Part shown: positions 12,699-24,650 of the stretch, in pieces
Layout of the letters: each line of letters begins with the position of its first letter
How positions within the stretch are numbered: the stretch's first letter is position 1
Origin: Tulasnella sp. 424
Lineage: Eukaryota > Basidiomycota > Agaricomycetes > Cantharellales > Tulasnellaceae
Reading direction: 5' to 3'
DNA: 64,000 bases
Assembly: GCA_019633425.1 (NCBI GenBank)
Contig: WSUB01000034.1
Location: 62,001 to 126,000, forward strand
Notes under the pieces: generated by a model
The model's input: the letters and a program-made list of their open reading frames with translations, nothing else
Database searches by the model: none
Told to the model about the DNA's origin: nothing
Made by a program: the position numbers and the translations under genes

Positions 12699-13283
12699 AC
12701 CTCTTGGAATATTGATTCTTTTTGCCAAGCCTTAGAATCTCGTTGAGTAGATGGCTCCTTTTTCACGACCAAACGTGAACGAATCGTCAGGGACCGCTGA
12801 TATGATACCAAGGCGAACAGAGCATGAATCAGCAATGATTAGTCGCGCTAGCTAATAAATCTTGATTTTTATTCTAAATCAAATATCGCAACTGATCTCT
12901 GGGAGGGATGAAGAAGGTTGCAACGACCAGGGAATCTTCAGGATGTCTATGCACGTGATGTGAACGTCACCTCCAGCTGCGCGGAAGCAGAGTCTACGGC
13001 ACCAAATTTTTTCTAGAGCCAAAGTTCTATTCAGGTCAGGCGCTTATGTATATCCGATAACATCCATCCAGGACGAGTTTTATAGGAGGGCGGATTGGAA
13101 CCAAGGCACTGCACCTCCCTCCAGGCACAACGCACGTGACAACTTCCAAACTAGGTCGCAGAACAGGTCCTCCTTCACTTTGCGGGAAACCACGAGGCTC
13201 CGGTCCCTACTCGTCAAAATCCTTTCCAAGCTGGACCGACGCTTCCACCAAGTCTCTTTCGTATCAGCACTATCGCGCAAAGG
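12699..13283. promoter_or_regulatory. Upstream region of PARP copy 4
   Basis: No gene. Two CACGTG palindromes occur, at 12952-12957 (within GCACGTGATGTGAA, matching the distal shared segment) and 13133-13138 (within GCACGTGACAA, about 150 bp before the ATG). The remainder aligns by eye with the other PARP 5' flanks. Confidence 0.45.
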
Positions 13284-15566
13284 ATGCCGACTCCAAAGGC
13301 TCACTACCGAATCGCGCTTGGGGAGCATCACGGCGGTCACTCGTGGGTCATCCACTCCGCCAAAGGGATTAAGTGGTGCGCATTCGAGCTGTTGGGTCCA
13401 TGAACGACACTGATGAGATACTTGGATGACAGGCACAATATCCCTAACCAGCTAGTCACGATACTGCAAAGACTCGCCGTGAATGAGCTACTTGACTTTT
13501 CTTTGGGTTCCGATGGGACGTGGTGGGTGAGGTATTGCCAGAAGGGTGCTGAAAAGCAAGGTGCGGTAATTATACCATTCCGCCATATCGAAGATGCGAA
13601 CTCACTCCATTTCCTTTGGCCCAGAAACTTCGCCATATTTATGGATGGACTTGAACCTGAGCTCCGGCGTAGAGCTCGACAGACTCACTCTGGGTCCTGA
13701 CGGGGAACATTGGGGAGTCCACAGAGCCTCGGACGGCTCGTTTCACCGCTTCTCTTCGGTCGGCACCCGGGGTAACTTTACGAGACTGCTGGACTCGAAA
13801 GCCAAGAACATAAAATCGAACAACGAGATCGGATTCGTCGCCTTGGGAGCCGGCAGGGACTGGGCGTTTGGCATCGATGGATTTGTAGGGCACAAGTGTG
13901 GCACGGCTTTCCGCAGGGAATTGTCGGGTGTATGGAAAGCCCAGAAGAAAGTTTCGGTAAATGACATATTTCCTCTTCATAGAGATTTTATCTCTATGCT
14001 AATGGAATTGTGAACGCCCAGACCGTCGTTATGTCTCCCATTAGTCGAACGTGGATCATCGTTTGGGAGGACGGCACTCTTTCTCACAACCTTCCCTCCA
14101 ACATCGCCAGCCAAGTTGGAGACTACTGCCGGCTGCAGTACTCTCTCAAGAAGAATGGCGACCAATCCAATTCTGGGCGACTTCAAGCTCCATTGGCGAA
14201 ACCCCTCCAAAGCAACCAAGCTGACTCCAGTGGCAGCTCCGTCGGACCGAAACAACCAATCCGAAGAAAACCTTTGCAATCCACATACTCTGGACCAAGT
14301 ACGACGTGTTCCGCGGCAAATACGACGCGATCTGCCTCCACGCAAGATGATCTTTCCGTTTCAAGCGACGAAGACCATTCCTCAGAGTCTGAAATTTACG
14401 TTCCTCCGAAGAAACTGTCGACCACCCTTCGGCTATTAGATCCATCCCACTGGAGAGACAAATGGGAATACGAAAAAAGTAAGTTCGTTTCTTTTTCGTA
14501 CAGAAAGAGAGGGGCGTTCAACACATTTAATATCCGTGGCCGACCTTTTTTCTCCCCCTTTTCGAACCAGTCGCTTGTCTCTTTGAGAACGGTTGGAAGC
14601 ATCCACACAAGAAACGCCCAAAGATCAAGAGAATCCTCGCTGTCAGTCTAGCGGATCATTTGAACGAGTCTTACGATGAGTACAAGTAAGTGTAAAAGGG
14701 CCGTGCCCTTTCTTTGTAAACGGCTTGACTGATTGCGAAACCGGAACGTTAGGGCTTGGCTGGACGAACGGGACGGATGGGGCGCCAACGAGAAACTACT
14801 GTTCCACGGAACTCCGCGCCACTGCTCTCTGGGTGAAGCAGGGGGATACACCGACTTGTGCGAATCGACGGCGTGCAGACTGTGCTTAATCCTGGCAAAG
14901 TCTTTTCTCGTCTCCAAAGTCTGTTCCTCTGGTCGGTTGTTCAAGAGGTAGGTTGAATTTTTTTTTTTTCAATTTTCCATCGCTTAGGAGCACTAGTAAA
15001 AGAGTTATTTTTACACAATTTCGTCCAGGTTTGGTTCGGGGATTTATACGTCTAGCGTGTCGTCCAAGTAAGCTTTCCAATGTGACGCTTGCAAGAAGAG
15101 CGAAATCAGCTGATGAAGAGCTTTTGCGCATAGGGCGGACGATTACACGAACGAGCTGTCGACCTCGGATAACAAAGTACTCATAGTGGCCAAAGCTGCT
15201 CTGGGGAAGGGGAGCGTTTGCTATAGCACGACGCAACATCTAACAGAACCGCCTGACGGCTACGACTCGGTGAGTCGTCGATCTTCCTCCGAATAGCTCG
15301 AGTTTGCAGTCCGCTGACCCACATACATACAATGCATACTTCAGATTCTTGGAGAAGCAGGAATTGACCTGAACTACGACGAGCAGGTGCTATTCAAGGA
15401 TGAGGCGATCCGACCGGCCTTCGTGGTCATTTACGAGCAGCCGAATGTTCTTCCTAGATTCACCGTCACTCAACCAATCGCTCCTCCTCCTCCCCCTCCT
15501 CCTCCTCCTCCTCCTCCGACGACGACGACAAATTCGTCTCCGTCAAGTGGATGTATTATTATGTAG
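13284..15566 (+). CDS. PARP-type ADP-ribosyltransferase with CaaX tail, copy 4 (571 aa)
   Basis: Exons: 13284-13375, 13433-13560, 13625-13956, 14022-14478, 14571-14685, 14753-14947, 15029-15067, 15134-15269, 15345-15566, summing to 1,716 nt in frame. This is the most diverged and shortest paralogue because the linker in exon 4 is much reduced. Catalytic motifs FHGT, GSGIYTS, SSKADDY and NYDEQVLF are complete. After the HGT there is a Cys-rich stretch (C-x2-C spacing visible) shared by the family. The tail holds a polyproline run coded by CTC repeats (about 15482-15516), then Thr/Ser and the CaaX box CIIM. Conservation of the CaaX box despite a different tail argues that prenylation matters. 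Confidence 0.85.
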
Positions 15567-16843
15567 AAGCAGTGAAATTGCTAGAAATATATTGCCCTGA
15601 GAATCGGTCTGGGTAGAGTTCGTGTCCTGGCTCGTCTTTTGGCCATGGTTGCGGAAAGCAGTGAGGAATATATGCGTGTCATCTATGCAACGAGTGACAG
15701 CGACGTGGCGGGCCTACGGAGGGCTGTGTCTTTGACGGTAATAAAGTGGTCTGATGACGCGCTTCTTTGGGGAACGCCACCGGGTCGCGGCGCGGTTTCG
15801 ATCGCCGCTTTGCCGCTTTGGTCGGAGAGTCACGTGACTGTTGAGGATTTCCGATGGGGCAGCAAGAAACGCCGCAGCTGCTCGGCTAGTTTTCGGGTCA
15901 TTGAGCTGTCGCGTCAACGTATGCTTCACAGATGGGCGTTGAATGAGATGGGAAAGCTTAAAAGTCCAACGGTCAAAAGCGTTGGTTGTTCCCGATCGAG
16001 GTACTTCTGGATGACGTCACCCGCTTACTTGGTTTGGGGAAAAGAACTCGGCGCGCCCCTTGGCAGGTCCAACCTTCTAACTTGGTTCGAATGCCGGCCA
16101 ACTTTGAAAGGCTAATCGAAAATGTCCAGTCATCGTCCGAACCCGCCTTCCAAAAAGGGATGGTGTACATAGTCATGTCGATTTTGAGAGAACCAACAAG
16201 TCGGAAGGAACTTGGGATGCACGTTCATGATTTTTGTCTGGTGGCATAGAGTTCGCGGCATCCCCTATCTTGAAAGGAAAAAAAGGCCTGTACCCGCCGG
16301 TGGTCAATTGAGATAATCGAGGGACGAGATAAGAAGAGCGATCAGAAGCCGTCTATTCGCCCCGTACACGTTCGGGGTGTCCGCCTTAGCGCTGGCCAAT
16401 GCCTGTTCGGGGATGAGCACGTCCGTGCGTCGTCGACGGCGGGGTTGGGTGATGAGGAGGCCGTTTGATAACACTTTGCACATCAGCTCCATACGACTTA
16501 GTGTGTATTTGCAGATCTGTTGTCGAACGTGACGCTACGTATGATGTTAAGTGGAGAGGGGGAGTGGAGTGGAAAAGTGATCTGCTAAGCGCTTAAAATG
16601 GGAAGCCGGTGTAAAGTATCCGCAAGTGGGAAACTCACGTGCCTCCATCCTAAGGGTCAGACTAAATCCCAACGGTTTCGCTTCCTCCCCAATCCAATTC
16701 CACTCACTTCATATCCCCCCCCATCCACTCAACCCGCACCTCATCGTACCACATTCATCCCATTCCACCTTTACTTTATACATACACCCAACCCTCATCC
16801 TTCTTACTCTCTTCTCCCCCCACCTACCCCTGGCACAGTGGCT
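15567..16843. promoter_or_regulatory. PARP/lipin intergenic region and lipin promoter
   Basis: No well-supported gene. A 158-codon open frame (15639-16115, +) has no recognisable motif and no paralogue here. From about 16500 to the lipin ATG the DNA is duplicated at 61485-61810. The two copies share a CACGTG palindrome (16636-16641; 61600-61605) in AACTCACGTGCC-like context, and a long pyrimidine-rich tract (about 16700-16840) typical of fungal core promoters. Confidence 0.5.
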
Positions 16844-19800
16844 ATGAACTACGTCCGAGGAGCGTTCTCAGCTGTAACCTCGTACTACACAAGTCTCCCA
16901 CCAATCAATGCATCAACCCTCACAGGCGCAATCGACGTTATAGTCGTCGAGCGCATCAACGAAACCACAGGCGAACGAGAGCTTGCGTGCTCTCCCTTCC
17001 ATGTCCGACTCGGCAAATGGCAGGTCCTCCGACCAGGGGAAAAAGCCGTCAGCGTCCTCGTCAACGGCAAACAGATCCCGTTTTCCATGAAGATCGGAGA
17101 CGCAGGAGAAGCCTTCTTTGTCTTTGAAACAGAGGAGGATGTTCCGGAGGAGCTCATGACGAGTCCCATATTGGGTCCCACTCAGGTCGGTCTTGGTCCG
17201 CTTTGCAACTTGCCCAGACCATCCACCATCATGCACCCATGCATGACCCCGGGTCGGTATCTAAATTTGGGGATGTTACTGACACCGTGACTGCATCTCC
17301 TAGGTATCCAGCGGCGAAAAGGAGGGCAACGGTGATGCTCAGCGCCAACACGAGACCGTTGGACGCTTTGGAGCCCCTGACACCGACCGGGAAACCAGTT
17401 CCGATGAAGAGAAGAACGCATCCTCACGCTCGAAGGTTAGTAGTCCGGACCGAAAATGTCTCCATTGAGCATATAGACTAATTCAACCGAATGTTCTTTT
17501 TTCGCTCGCTCCAAAAGGGGGCAATGAACGAGCCGACGTTTCTCGACCTAGACAGCATCTCACCACCCAGTCCCACTTCCGCTTCGGGGAGGACGTCACC
17601 TGCATCTCCTTCCTCGCCGAAGCTCGGGGAAGACGGCACACCTGCCACGAACTTTGATTCGCAATCTCAATCTCCTGAACAGCACGGGCCGGATCATCCA
17701 CCAGCGGACGGCGACTCCACAGCCTCGACCTCCTCCTCACTTAGCAAAGCTAAAACCATTTTAACCGCCGCACCGAAACTTGCGAAATCCGTCATTACCA
17801 ATGCTCCTAATACCGCGATAGACCAAGCTCTGAAAGCAAGGGACCACCTCCGTGACGTGAAGGTGGGGCTGTCGCCCAGCAACAGGGCGGACGAGCAGTC
17901 GAAGGACGCCGCAGAAGCTTTGGATGAGGAGGCCGCGCAGCCACCGGAAGTTGTTTATGGGAAGGATGTCGCGTTGGATATGGCGGGGTATCATAATGCA
18001 GAAGCTACCGGAGACGATTCCGACGAGGCCGGCAAGATCCCAGACCATGGACTCTCCACACCGCAACCAGACCGCGAATCATCTCAACCGTTCCCTTCGT
18101 CTTCATCACCACCGTCAACATCCCATTTACCGTTACTGGAGAGTAAACAGTCCTACGTTCGAGGGGCTTCCGCGCCTCCAGACGTGCAGGTTACGATTCC
18201 GAACGCGGGGGATTTGTCGACGTCACCGCCGGACTATACGTGGGAGTGGGGAGCTTTCCCAACGCGGTCGCCTGCAAGACCAACTTTCAAGCCGCTTGTG
18301 AAGGACGATGCCTTGGTGAATGTGGGGCCCAGTCATCTCGGGCAATCGGTTACGACTGCGGAGGATGTTGCGGAGGATGACGCTGCGGGGGACAAACCTT
18401 CCTCCACGTCCGAGGACGAAGGTTCCTCAGTATTCGGTCAAGGCGGTCAGCTCTTCCCCGATAGAGCCGAACGAGATGTGTTCTGGGTTAACATGGAGGG
18501 GAAGAAATTCTCTTTCCAATTGAGCCTATGCGACAACGACGAAGGGCGGAGGAGGAGGTTCGATGATTTGGAGAGCGCGAGGTGGTTTGACGATGAGAAA
18601 GTGGAGTATGCGAGGTTGTTGGCGGATCCGGATGTTGCTGGGAGTGAGCAATTGGTGATGAAGTGGGGGGATAGGTACGAGAGTTGGACTACTCTTGCCA
18701 ATGAGAGGGAGAGCTAATTGACACCCATACTTCGTCGGCTATAGGTTCATCACTCGACGAGACAATTCTCCTCTCATGACGGCCTTACTCCAATGGAGGC
18801 ACAACATGAAACCACTACCGGAACATCAACCTCGTCCCCCATTACCCTCAAGCGTATCCGACCCAGAACACACGTCGCCACCTACAAGTCCGAGTTTATC
18901 GCCGGCCAATGGTACGATGAGCGTGAGGGAGAAGAGGACTTCAGGAACGAGTTGGGCTAGGTGGTGGAGTCGGAGTAGGACGGCTGAACAGCAGCAAGAG
19001 CAGCAGGGTCCTGGTGCATCGACGGCCGGGGGTGTGTTAGGAGCTCCCGGGGAGGTCGGAGTTGGGAGACCGGCTTTGACGCCTACTGCGAGTGCTCCTG
19101 CGGAGTTGGTGAGTTTCTCGAGACCGTTGATTGGGGCGACGATAGATGTTGACTTGGGCGACTGTTTCTCACCATAGGATATGCCCGAAGCTCCAACACC
19201 AGCTTCTCCACCCATGGGTCCCTCCAAGACCGCTCCGGCATCCATCAGCGCTCCTTCTCCAGCTACCACTTCACGACCTACCAGTCCTTCTCTAACATCC
19301 ACGACTACGCCAGCACCGAAGCACAAGAACTACGTCAAGACTCTTCGACTCTCATCTGATCAGCTGAAGTCGTTGGAACTTCAGAAAGGAGCGAATACGA
19401 TCACGTTTTCGCTGGCTGCTACTGGAGTCGTCGCTTGCACTGCCAAGATCTTCGTATGGGAGGAGACGGATAGGGTCGTGGTTAGCGATATTGATGGAAC
19501 CATCACCAAGTGCGTCTTCCTTAAGATCTGTCTGCATTGCTTTTACCTGTCGCTAACCGTTTGGCTTAAAGGTCTGACGCATTGGGTCACATGTTCAACC
19601 TCATCGGGCGAGACTGGACTCATTTGGGTGTTGCCAAACTGTACACCGACATTGCGAGGAACGGGTACAAGATGATGTACTTGACGTCTCGGGCGATCGG
19701 ACAAGCGGATTCGACGAGGGATTACTTGAAGGGGATTAAGCAGAACAATTATCAGCTGCCCGAGGGACCGGTGATCATGAGTCCCGACCGGTTAATGGCG

Positions 19801-20759
19801 TCCTTGCATCGGTGAGTCGCCTTGTGATGACGCGTGGAAGCGCGCATTGCTGAAGAAGACATTATGTCGTTCCACAGAGAGGTTATCATGCGGAAGCCGG
19901 AAGTGTTCAAGATGGCTTGCTTGCGGGATATCCAGCGTCTCTTTGGGCTACAGCACAAAGAGCCTTTCTATGCTGGATTTGGTAATCGAATTACAGATGC
20001 GCTTTCGTACCGTAGCGTCAATGTGCCAAGTGCGAGGATTTTCACGATCGATTCGAGTGGAGAAGTCAAGATGGAGCTTTTGGAGCTGGCTGGGTATAAA
20101 TCTTCGTAAGTGACATGTTGGATAGACAGTACTCGACGAGTAAACGAGGCTGACAATCCCCTTTTCGTCCGCTCTTCGCTTCCAGATACATCCACATGAC
20201 CGACCTGGTGGATCAGATGTTCCCTCCGGTACACAAGAAGTGGGCTACAGAGTTCACTGACTTCAATTATTGGCGAGACCCATTGCCCGACGTCGACTTG
20301 CCAGATTTGGATCCTCCGTTGTCGCCGGCTCTCAGCGCTGTTTCCGACACGTCCGTTACAAGTCGTCTCAACCGGTTACGCAACTTTAGTCTACGATCTT
20401 CAAGCTCGACTCCTACTGCGGCTGCAGCTGCGAATGCCGTTGCGCGTAACGGGAGGAAGGAAGTTTCTCCAAGTCCCTTGGTCCGGTCGGTCGTGTCTGA
20501 TGATCGGAGTACAACGCTGGCGGATTCAGCGTCGGAAAGTGAGGAGCACCATCGGCACGCGAGGAGGAAATTGAGCTTTGATAGTATGCCGGGGTCGTTA
20601 CCGGGCTCGGAGTACGGAGGGAGCGACGGAGAGGAAGACAATGAGGAGGATGAAGACGACGAGGGTGATGACGATGGGGAAGACGATGAGCATAGCGGGG
20701 TTGAGGAAGTGCTGGACGACAGCATCTTGGAAGAGATGGCGAATGTACCGTTCATCTAA
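16844..20759 (+). CDS. PAH1: Lipin / phosphatidate phosphatase, Pah1-Smp2 family (1,122 aa)
   Basis: Eight exons: 16844-17185, 17304-17435, 17518-18674, 18745-19108, 19178-19509, 19572-19811, 19878-20105, 20186-20759, totalling 3,369 nt in frame. The enzyme dephosphorylates phosphatidate to diacylglycerol at the ER/nuclear membrane, balancing membrane lipid and triacylglycerol synthesis. Exon 1 encodes the N-lipin domain (MNYVRGAFSAVTSYY, then the ERINE and GKWQVLRP stretches). The LNS2/HAD catalytic domain begins with the DIDGT motif at the end of exon 5, followed by KSDALGH, YLTSRAIGQAD and GFGNRITDA. The C-terminus is Ser-rich, then strongly acidic (Glu/Asp run), as in yeast Pah1. ATG 16844 is the conserved lipin start. 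This is the only complete lipin of at least five copies or fragments in the window. Confidence 0.93.
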
Positions 20760-21499
20760 AGGACTTTTCTCGGTTCTGATTGTGGAGAGGTGTGGAGGGG
20801 TATCTTGCTTTGTCGGTGCTTTCACTTCGTTTTGTAAATTCTTGCATGTCGTCTCCTTTTTTTATATCTGGTACTAGCATATTGCTTGCACGCACCCACG
20901 TATTATGTATCATATAATCATTCACATTTGAGGAACAAGTACTTTTACATGCAGTGCCGTGTGCAGAGCACAAAATCAAACATTTAACAAACAGGTCGCA
21001 GGCTAGGAGAAAAACGAACACTCTATTACAACGAGATGACATCGAGGTGACGACCAGTCCGCTGATTTACGAATCTACCGTTGTATGCTGAAGGCGCATC
21101 TGGAATCAATGATCCGTCAAAAGTTCCCAATTCGGGTTAGAACGCGCCCGACATATAACGTACGGTCAATCAATTAAAGCTAGAGCGCACGCGAGACATC
21201 GAATGTGGAAAGTTTCCCGTCAGATGCGATGACAAGGGTTCCATTAGAAAGAAGTATCGTTGGACATGCGTCGACCCAGTACTGAGAGGGAAGCCAGAAC
21301 AGGTGAGAAGAGGATAATTTCACCCAGTGATTGTGAAAGTGTGGAATGCAGTATGTAAGTCTCGGGGGTCCATCCGGAGCTGAAAAAAAGGATGATCAGC
21401 TGCGAAGAAACAGTCAGTAGTACCGTGGAGTGCACTAAACGTACCAGCACGGTGAGAAATGGGAACGAACGAGATCACGTCGCTGTTACCGGTCACGGG

Positions 21500-22125
21500 C
21501 TGGCCCAAAGGCGTCCCGGTTTGAGCATCCCACAGTCGAATCGTGCGGTCGTCGGATCCGGATGCCAGAACCCTGCCGTCTGGCGAGAACGCAACGGAGC
21601 GAATGTGGCCTGTAAGTGGCTGGCCCAAAGGCGTCCCGGTTTGAGCATCCCACAGTCGAATCGTGCGGTCGTCGGATCCGGATGCCAGAACCCTGCCGTC
21701 TGGCGAGAATGCAACGGAGCGAACGTGGCCTGTAAGTGGCTGGCCCAAAGGCGTCCCGGTTTGAGCATCCCACAGTCGAATCGTGCGGTCGTCGGATCCA
21801 GATGCCAGAACCCTGCCGTCTGGCGAGAACGCAACGGAGTGAACCCAGTGACTGTGGCCTGTGAGTGGCTGGCCCAAAGGCGTCCCGGTCTGAGCATCCC
21901 ACAGTCAAATCGTGCGGTCGTCGGATCCGGATGCCAGAACCCTGCCGTCTGGCGAGAACGCAACGGAGCGAACATAGCGATTGTGGCCTGTGAGTGGCTG
22001 GCCCAAAGGCGTCCCGGTCTGAGCATCCCACAGTCGAATCGTGCCGTCGTCGGATCCGGATGCCAGAACACCACCATCTGGCGAAAATGCAATTGTCAGC
22101 ACACCAGCACCAGCGTCTCTGATCC
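21500..22125 (-). repeat. Collapsed WD40-coding tandem array (5 units)
   Basis: Tandem units coding the VAFSPDGRVLASGSDDRTIR type of WD40 repeat. The 3'-most units repeat every 120 bp almost perfectly instead of the usual 126-129 bp, having lost residues at the GHxxxV turn. Such homogeneity points to recent unequal exchange within the array. Confidence 0.75.
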
Positions 22126-22372
22126 ACAGGTTAGCTGGCCATGTTAAAGGCTGGACACCGCGCAGGGTTCGAATTTTGGCGTGCCCTCCATAACACTCCC
22201 ATAGCTGCGTCTTCTGTGGACAGTGGGCAAGTGCCGTCGCATAAACGTGGAGTGCTCCAAACGAAATTGGCTCTGAAAACGCAGCGATGAACCGCTGGGC
22301 ATCGTTCCATAATGTAGGTAGCAACTTGGAATCGCAAATCGCCCTGTCATGAGATCGCTATGACCGAAGACT

Positions 22373-22691
22373 TGTGATGATCCCATCCTCACATCATTAT
22401 CCTCTCCAACCACGTTCGCTATCTTATCACGATTCATTATTCTTCTTATCAAAACGTTCCATTGGACTCTACCGGGTTCTGTCCGAGGGGTTACGCGTCG
22501 CCTCATGTACCATCAGTTCATTAATCATCACCTCCACCTTTGTACTATAATAACTCGACGGAATGAGGAGGTCTGTTCCTCATTCCGCCTCTTGTCTACT
22601 CCTCTAGTATCAACATCTCTTTTACCTCTTGACTCTTGATCATTGACCTCGAAGCGCCTCGCCTGATTACTCTCGACCTCGAACTCTGACA
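22373..22691. mobile_element. Solo LTR of a gypsy element related to the full copy
   Basis: 319 bp beginning TGTGATGATCCC and ending CTCTGACA, clearly related to the LTRs at 25671 and 31501 but more diverged. It is flanked by a 5-bp target duplication AGACT (22368-22372 and 22692-22696). It sits in the intron between the NACHT and WD40 exons of the block A pseudogene; the uninterrupted site is seen in block B near 36650-36700. Confidence 0.85.
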
Positions 22692-24106
22692 AGACTCAGC
22701 ATATCCACGTAGAAGATAGAAATAGAATCCGAGGGAAAGACTGACCGAGAGCCATGAGCACACGCGTTTTGCGATAACCATCGCCTCAGTAATACCTCCA
22801 ACCAGACTCATCACTTCAAGCCAGTGCAGGATCCTTTCCTGGCTGAACGTTTCGAAATCCGCTCGCTGGCCATCGGGACCCTTTGTGCTTAGCCTCGACC
22901 ACTCCGCCCCTTCTGTGAGGTGGATCGACCAAGCTCGGCTGCAGTATCGAATGGCCATGGACACCTCCCGATCTATAACGTCCTGAACCTCCGAGTTCGG
23001 TTTCGAGAGGTCCGACAGGTTGCACATATTTTCCTTCAGACATCGAACCATAATGCCAAGACATATGTTAGCAAGTCGTTCATGGTGCTGACGTACATCG
23101 ACATAATAGATCCGTTCCTGGCATCGCTGCTTGTCAACGAGAAGGTCTCGAATGGAGGCGTGCATGAGGTGCATAGATTCAGTGGGCGAACTGGGGATGA
23201 GGAGAAGGGAGTTGAGGTCCACGAGAATGTCGTGGCGAAGATAATCGATAACATCCTCTTGATCAATCCCCTGGAAGATGCTGTTGTCACCGTAGAGTGC
23301 AGCGATGACGTCAAGGGAGATAGGATACGGCGCTACTACCAGGGTTCCTAGTATAAAGCATAGAAACTCCTGCTTCGCTGGGTCTCGCCTGACGGTATTG
23401 AACGCTTTTGAAAGAATTTGGTGGTACAAGTTGTCGAGTCCATCCCATGTCGAAGGTCGCTTGAGCAGATCGCGTAGTCAATTTACAGGTGACCCATTGC
23501 CAAGGTACGTGATTGCGGTTTGAGCCCATTGAAATAGGCCTTGAGACATCCCCAACAAGCTCTTGATGTCACTAGCTGCAGGCCAGTCTTCTGGGAGGCC
23601 ATGGTCTTCCCGAATCTGGATGCAGTTTTGTTTGATGAACCGTTTGAGGTCATTCACCACATTGGTTGACAACTCCAAATCCTCCACTAGCCACTTCCTT
23701 GGCTCAAGCGCACGAAGAAGTGGGGCCTCTGGGCGGCATGTAAGAAGGAATTTGACGTTGATGGGTGTCGATCGATGAGCTTGACAAAATCCAACGCATC
23801 TTTGGAATTTTGAGATTCGTCAAGAGCATCAACAATGAAGAGGACGTTGCAAGACTGATGTACAAACTTTGAAAGGGGCACGGCACAGAGGGTTTCGAAC
23901 TGAGCGTCGAGTTGTTGGTCTGCGATATCCTCGTTCTCTTGCACGCTTTCCAGGACGGCATTCCTGACCTCCGGATTCAGGCTACTCCCAAGCTGCCTCG
24001 CGAGAGCGCAAACAATGCGCGCGTTCAGCGTGTCGTGGCCTTGCCGGAAGTGAAAGACGGCACAGGACGCCCGGAATCGCCAATTGTAAGCCACTGTGGA
24101 CGCGAT

Positions 24107-24557
24107 TAAGGCTCCAACCATTTAGTTTATTTACTGTGTACAACCCCATATTTACGTTTACATTTACTATTTAATTTACCTGCCTGTGTAAACTCACTGT
24201 AAACATTTATAAACCGTTTATACACAGTTTGTACCAAGGTAGCTCATATCCTGCCAGGAATGTAAGTGAACATCCTTTAAGACCCTCCCCTCAGCTAAAA
24301 TACCTGCTCTCATACCTCCATGAACATGCTGGAAACACTGAAAAAGGGTTTCAAGCTGCTTGTTGGGTCTGGGTTTGGGCATTGGAGTGATCCACAGTTC
24401 AACCCTGAGTGGTCCCACAAGCCGTTGCACCATGAAATTGGGTTGGGACTGGATGCTATTTGTAAACTGTTTATTATATAGTATTTACAATATATTTACT
24501 GTTTACTATTTATTTACACCCATGAGTGTAAATGTAAACTAAATCGTTGGAGCCTTA
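24107..24557. mobile_element. hAT-like MITE inserted in a NACHT exon
   Basis: A 451-bp AT-rich non-coding element. The ends are inverted repeats of about 22 bp with one mismatch (TAAGGCTCCAAC... at the left, ...GTTGGAGCCTTA at the right). Eight-base flanks match with one difference (GACGCGAT at 24099-24106, GATGCGAT at 24558-24565), as expected of a hAT target duplication. The insertion point is just after the codons of the NACHT P-loop. Superfamily assignment is inference from the duplication length. Confidence 0.7.
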
Positions 24558-24650
24558 GATGCGATAGTGGATTTACCTCGCCCAGCCATCCCACGGATCC
24601 ACAACACCCGGTCGGTGGTGGATGTATCCCGTATCCAATTGTCGATTTGC

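Noticed and set aside
15482..15540. CTC-rich microsatellite as a CRISPR-like or regulatory repeat
   Set aside because: It codes polyproline in the last exon of PARP copy 4. No spaced repeat array of CRISPR type is present in the window.
15639..16115. 158-codon ORF between PARP copy 4 and lipin
   Set aside because: No recognisable motif and no paralogue, in a region otherwise without conservation.
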